Of a stretch of DNA of 63,588 nucleotides, positions 63,324 through 63,588 are shown piece by piece (position 1 is the stretch's first letter; each line of letters opens with the position of its first letter). The notes beneath the pieces are model-generated. The model saw only the letters and a list, made by a program, of their open reading frames with translations. It was not told where the DNA came from and did not search any database. The stretch lies in contig NZ_LNCU01000084.1 in the NCBI RefSeq assembly GCF_001542415.1, forward strand, positions 1 through 63,588, given 5' to 3'. The position numbers and the translations under genes are program-made. Origin of the DNA: Bradyrhizobium macuxiense (GTDB lineage: Bacteria > Pseudomonadota > Alphaproteobacteria > Rhizobiales > Xanthobacteraceae).

Positions 63324-63588
63324 ATGGAATTCCGGCTCCCCGAGACCGACCTCGTCATCTTCGACTGCGACGGCGTCCTCGTCGATAGCGAGGAGCTGAG
63401 CTGCCGCTGCCTGTCGGATGCGCTGACGCAGGCGGGCATCGAGATGAGCACCGAGCAGGCGCTCGAACGCTTCCTCGGCCGCAACTCGGCGGCGGTTCTC
63501 GACTATTGCCGGGCGGCGGGACAACCGTTGCCGGCACACTTCCTGAGCGATCTGGCGGGGCAGGTGCGCGAAACCTTCCGGTCCCGCC
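63324..63588 (+). CDS. HAD-superfamily phosphatase, N-terminal part (cut by window end)
   Basis: An open frame from ATG 63324 runs to the window edge with no stop. It begins MEFRLPETDLVIFDCDGVLVDSEE; FDCDGVLVDSE is HAD motif I, with the nucleophile Asp and general-acid Asp of the DxD pair, followed by the helical cap start (CLSDALTQAGIEMSTEQALERFLGR). This is the layout of HAD-IA/phosphoglycolate- or beta-phosphoglucomutase-like phosphatases (YieH/GS1-like). About 88 residues are visible. It is divergent from the antiporter gene. Confidence 0.9.
   Translation, partial: MEFRLPETDLVIFDCDGVLVDSEELSCRCLSDALTQAGIEMSTEQALERFLGRNSAAVLDYCRAAGQPLPAHFLSDLAGQVRETFRSR

Overview
The window is about 63.6 kb of GC-rich DNA with strong third-position GC bias and dense gene packing. 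It looks like a chromosome segment from an alphaproteobacterium of the Bradyrhizobium / Nitrobacteraceae type. The support is the family content (FixJ-type regulators, DUF1656/FUSC efflux, DUF992, DUF2171, DUF3788, CbpA/CbpM, an encapsulin with a DyP peroxidase) and a dispersed GAGCATGATC...GATCATGCTC palindrome of the kind I associate with that group. I see no rRNA, tRNA, CRISPR array, insertion sequence or prophage. The genus is inferred from style, not from a marker gene.

Left part (1-13.2 kb). The 3' end of an RND pump is followed by a decayed LysR gene on the minus strand. Next is a signalling island: a 1961-residue kinase-like/ATPase/GAF/PAS/histidine-kinase protein, a stand-alone receiver, a FixJ-type regulator and an intact LysR regulator closely related to the decayed one. 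Two near-identical palindromes (7342-7360 and 8270-8288) lie in front of the FixJ-type and LysR genes and may be operators. Two membrane proteins and a GMC oxidoreductase follow.

Metabolic and transport part (13.4-30.4 kb). In order: an AraC regulator; a two-subunit molybdenum hydroxylase of the isoquinoline 1-oxidoreductase type with a Tat signal; a DUF3788 protein; a TRAP transporter (binding protein plus fused DctQM); a GreA-like factor; an ADP-forming acyl-CoA synthetase fused to a GNAT acetyltransferase; an MFS exporter; and a divergent MarR-FUSC-DUF1656-HlyD operon typical of aromatic-acid or drug efflux.

Exopolysaccharide cluster (30.5-43.7 kb). This holds two glycan-assembly enzymes, a chain-length protein with a degenerate tyrosine-kinase domain, a Wzx-type flippase, an FAD monooxygenase-like protein, a GNAT/CelD-like protein, a WecG/TagA glycosyltransferase, a Wzy/O-antigen-ligase-type polymerase and a secreted GH5 glycanase. 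It looks like a Wzx/Wzy-dependent export system without its priming transferase. Three intergenic regions carry TTAA-N7-TTnn boxes resembling CtrA sites.

Catabolic module (43.7-48.0 kb). An amidohydrolase and a class II aldolase are divergent from an MFS symporter and an SGNH hydrolase.

Stress island (48.1-63.1 kb). An encapsulin shell gene is translationally coupled to a DyP peroxidase that ends in an encapsulation tag, with a 64-residue protein downstream. DUF2171, ClpB, DnaK, a double-CDGSH iron-sulfur protein, secreted proteins, CbpA (zinc-finger-less DnaJ) with its modulator CbpM, several tiny genes and a CPA2/KefB-type antiporter follow. The window ends inside a HAD phosphatase gene. 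The encapsulin operon and its chaperone neighbours are the most distinctive system here.
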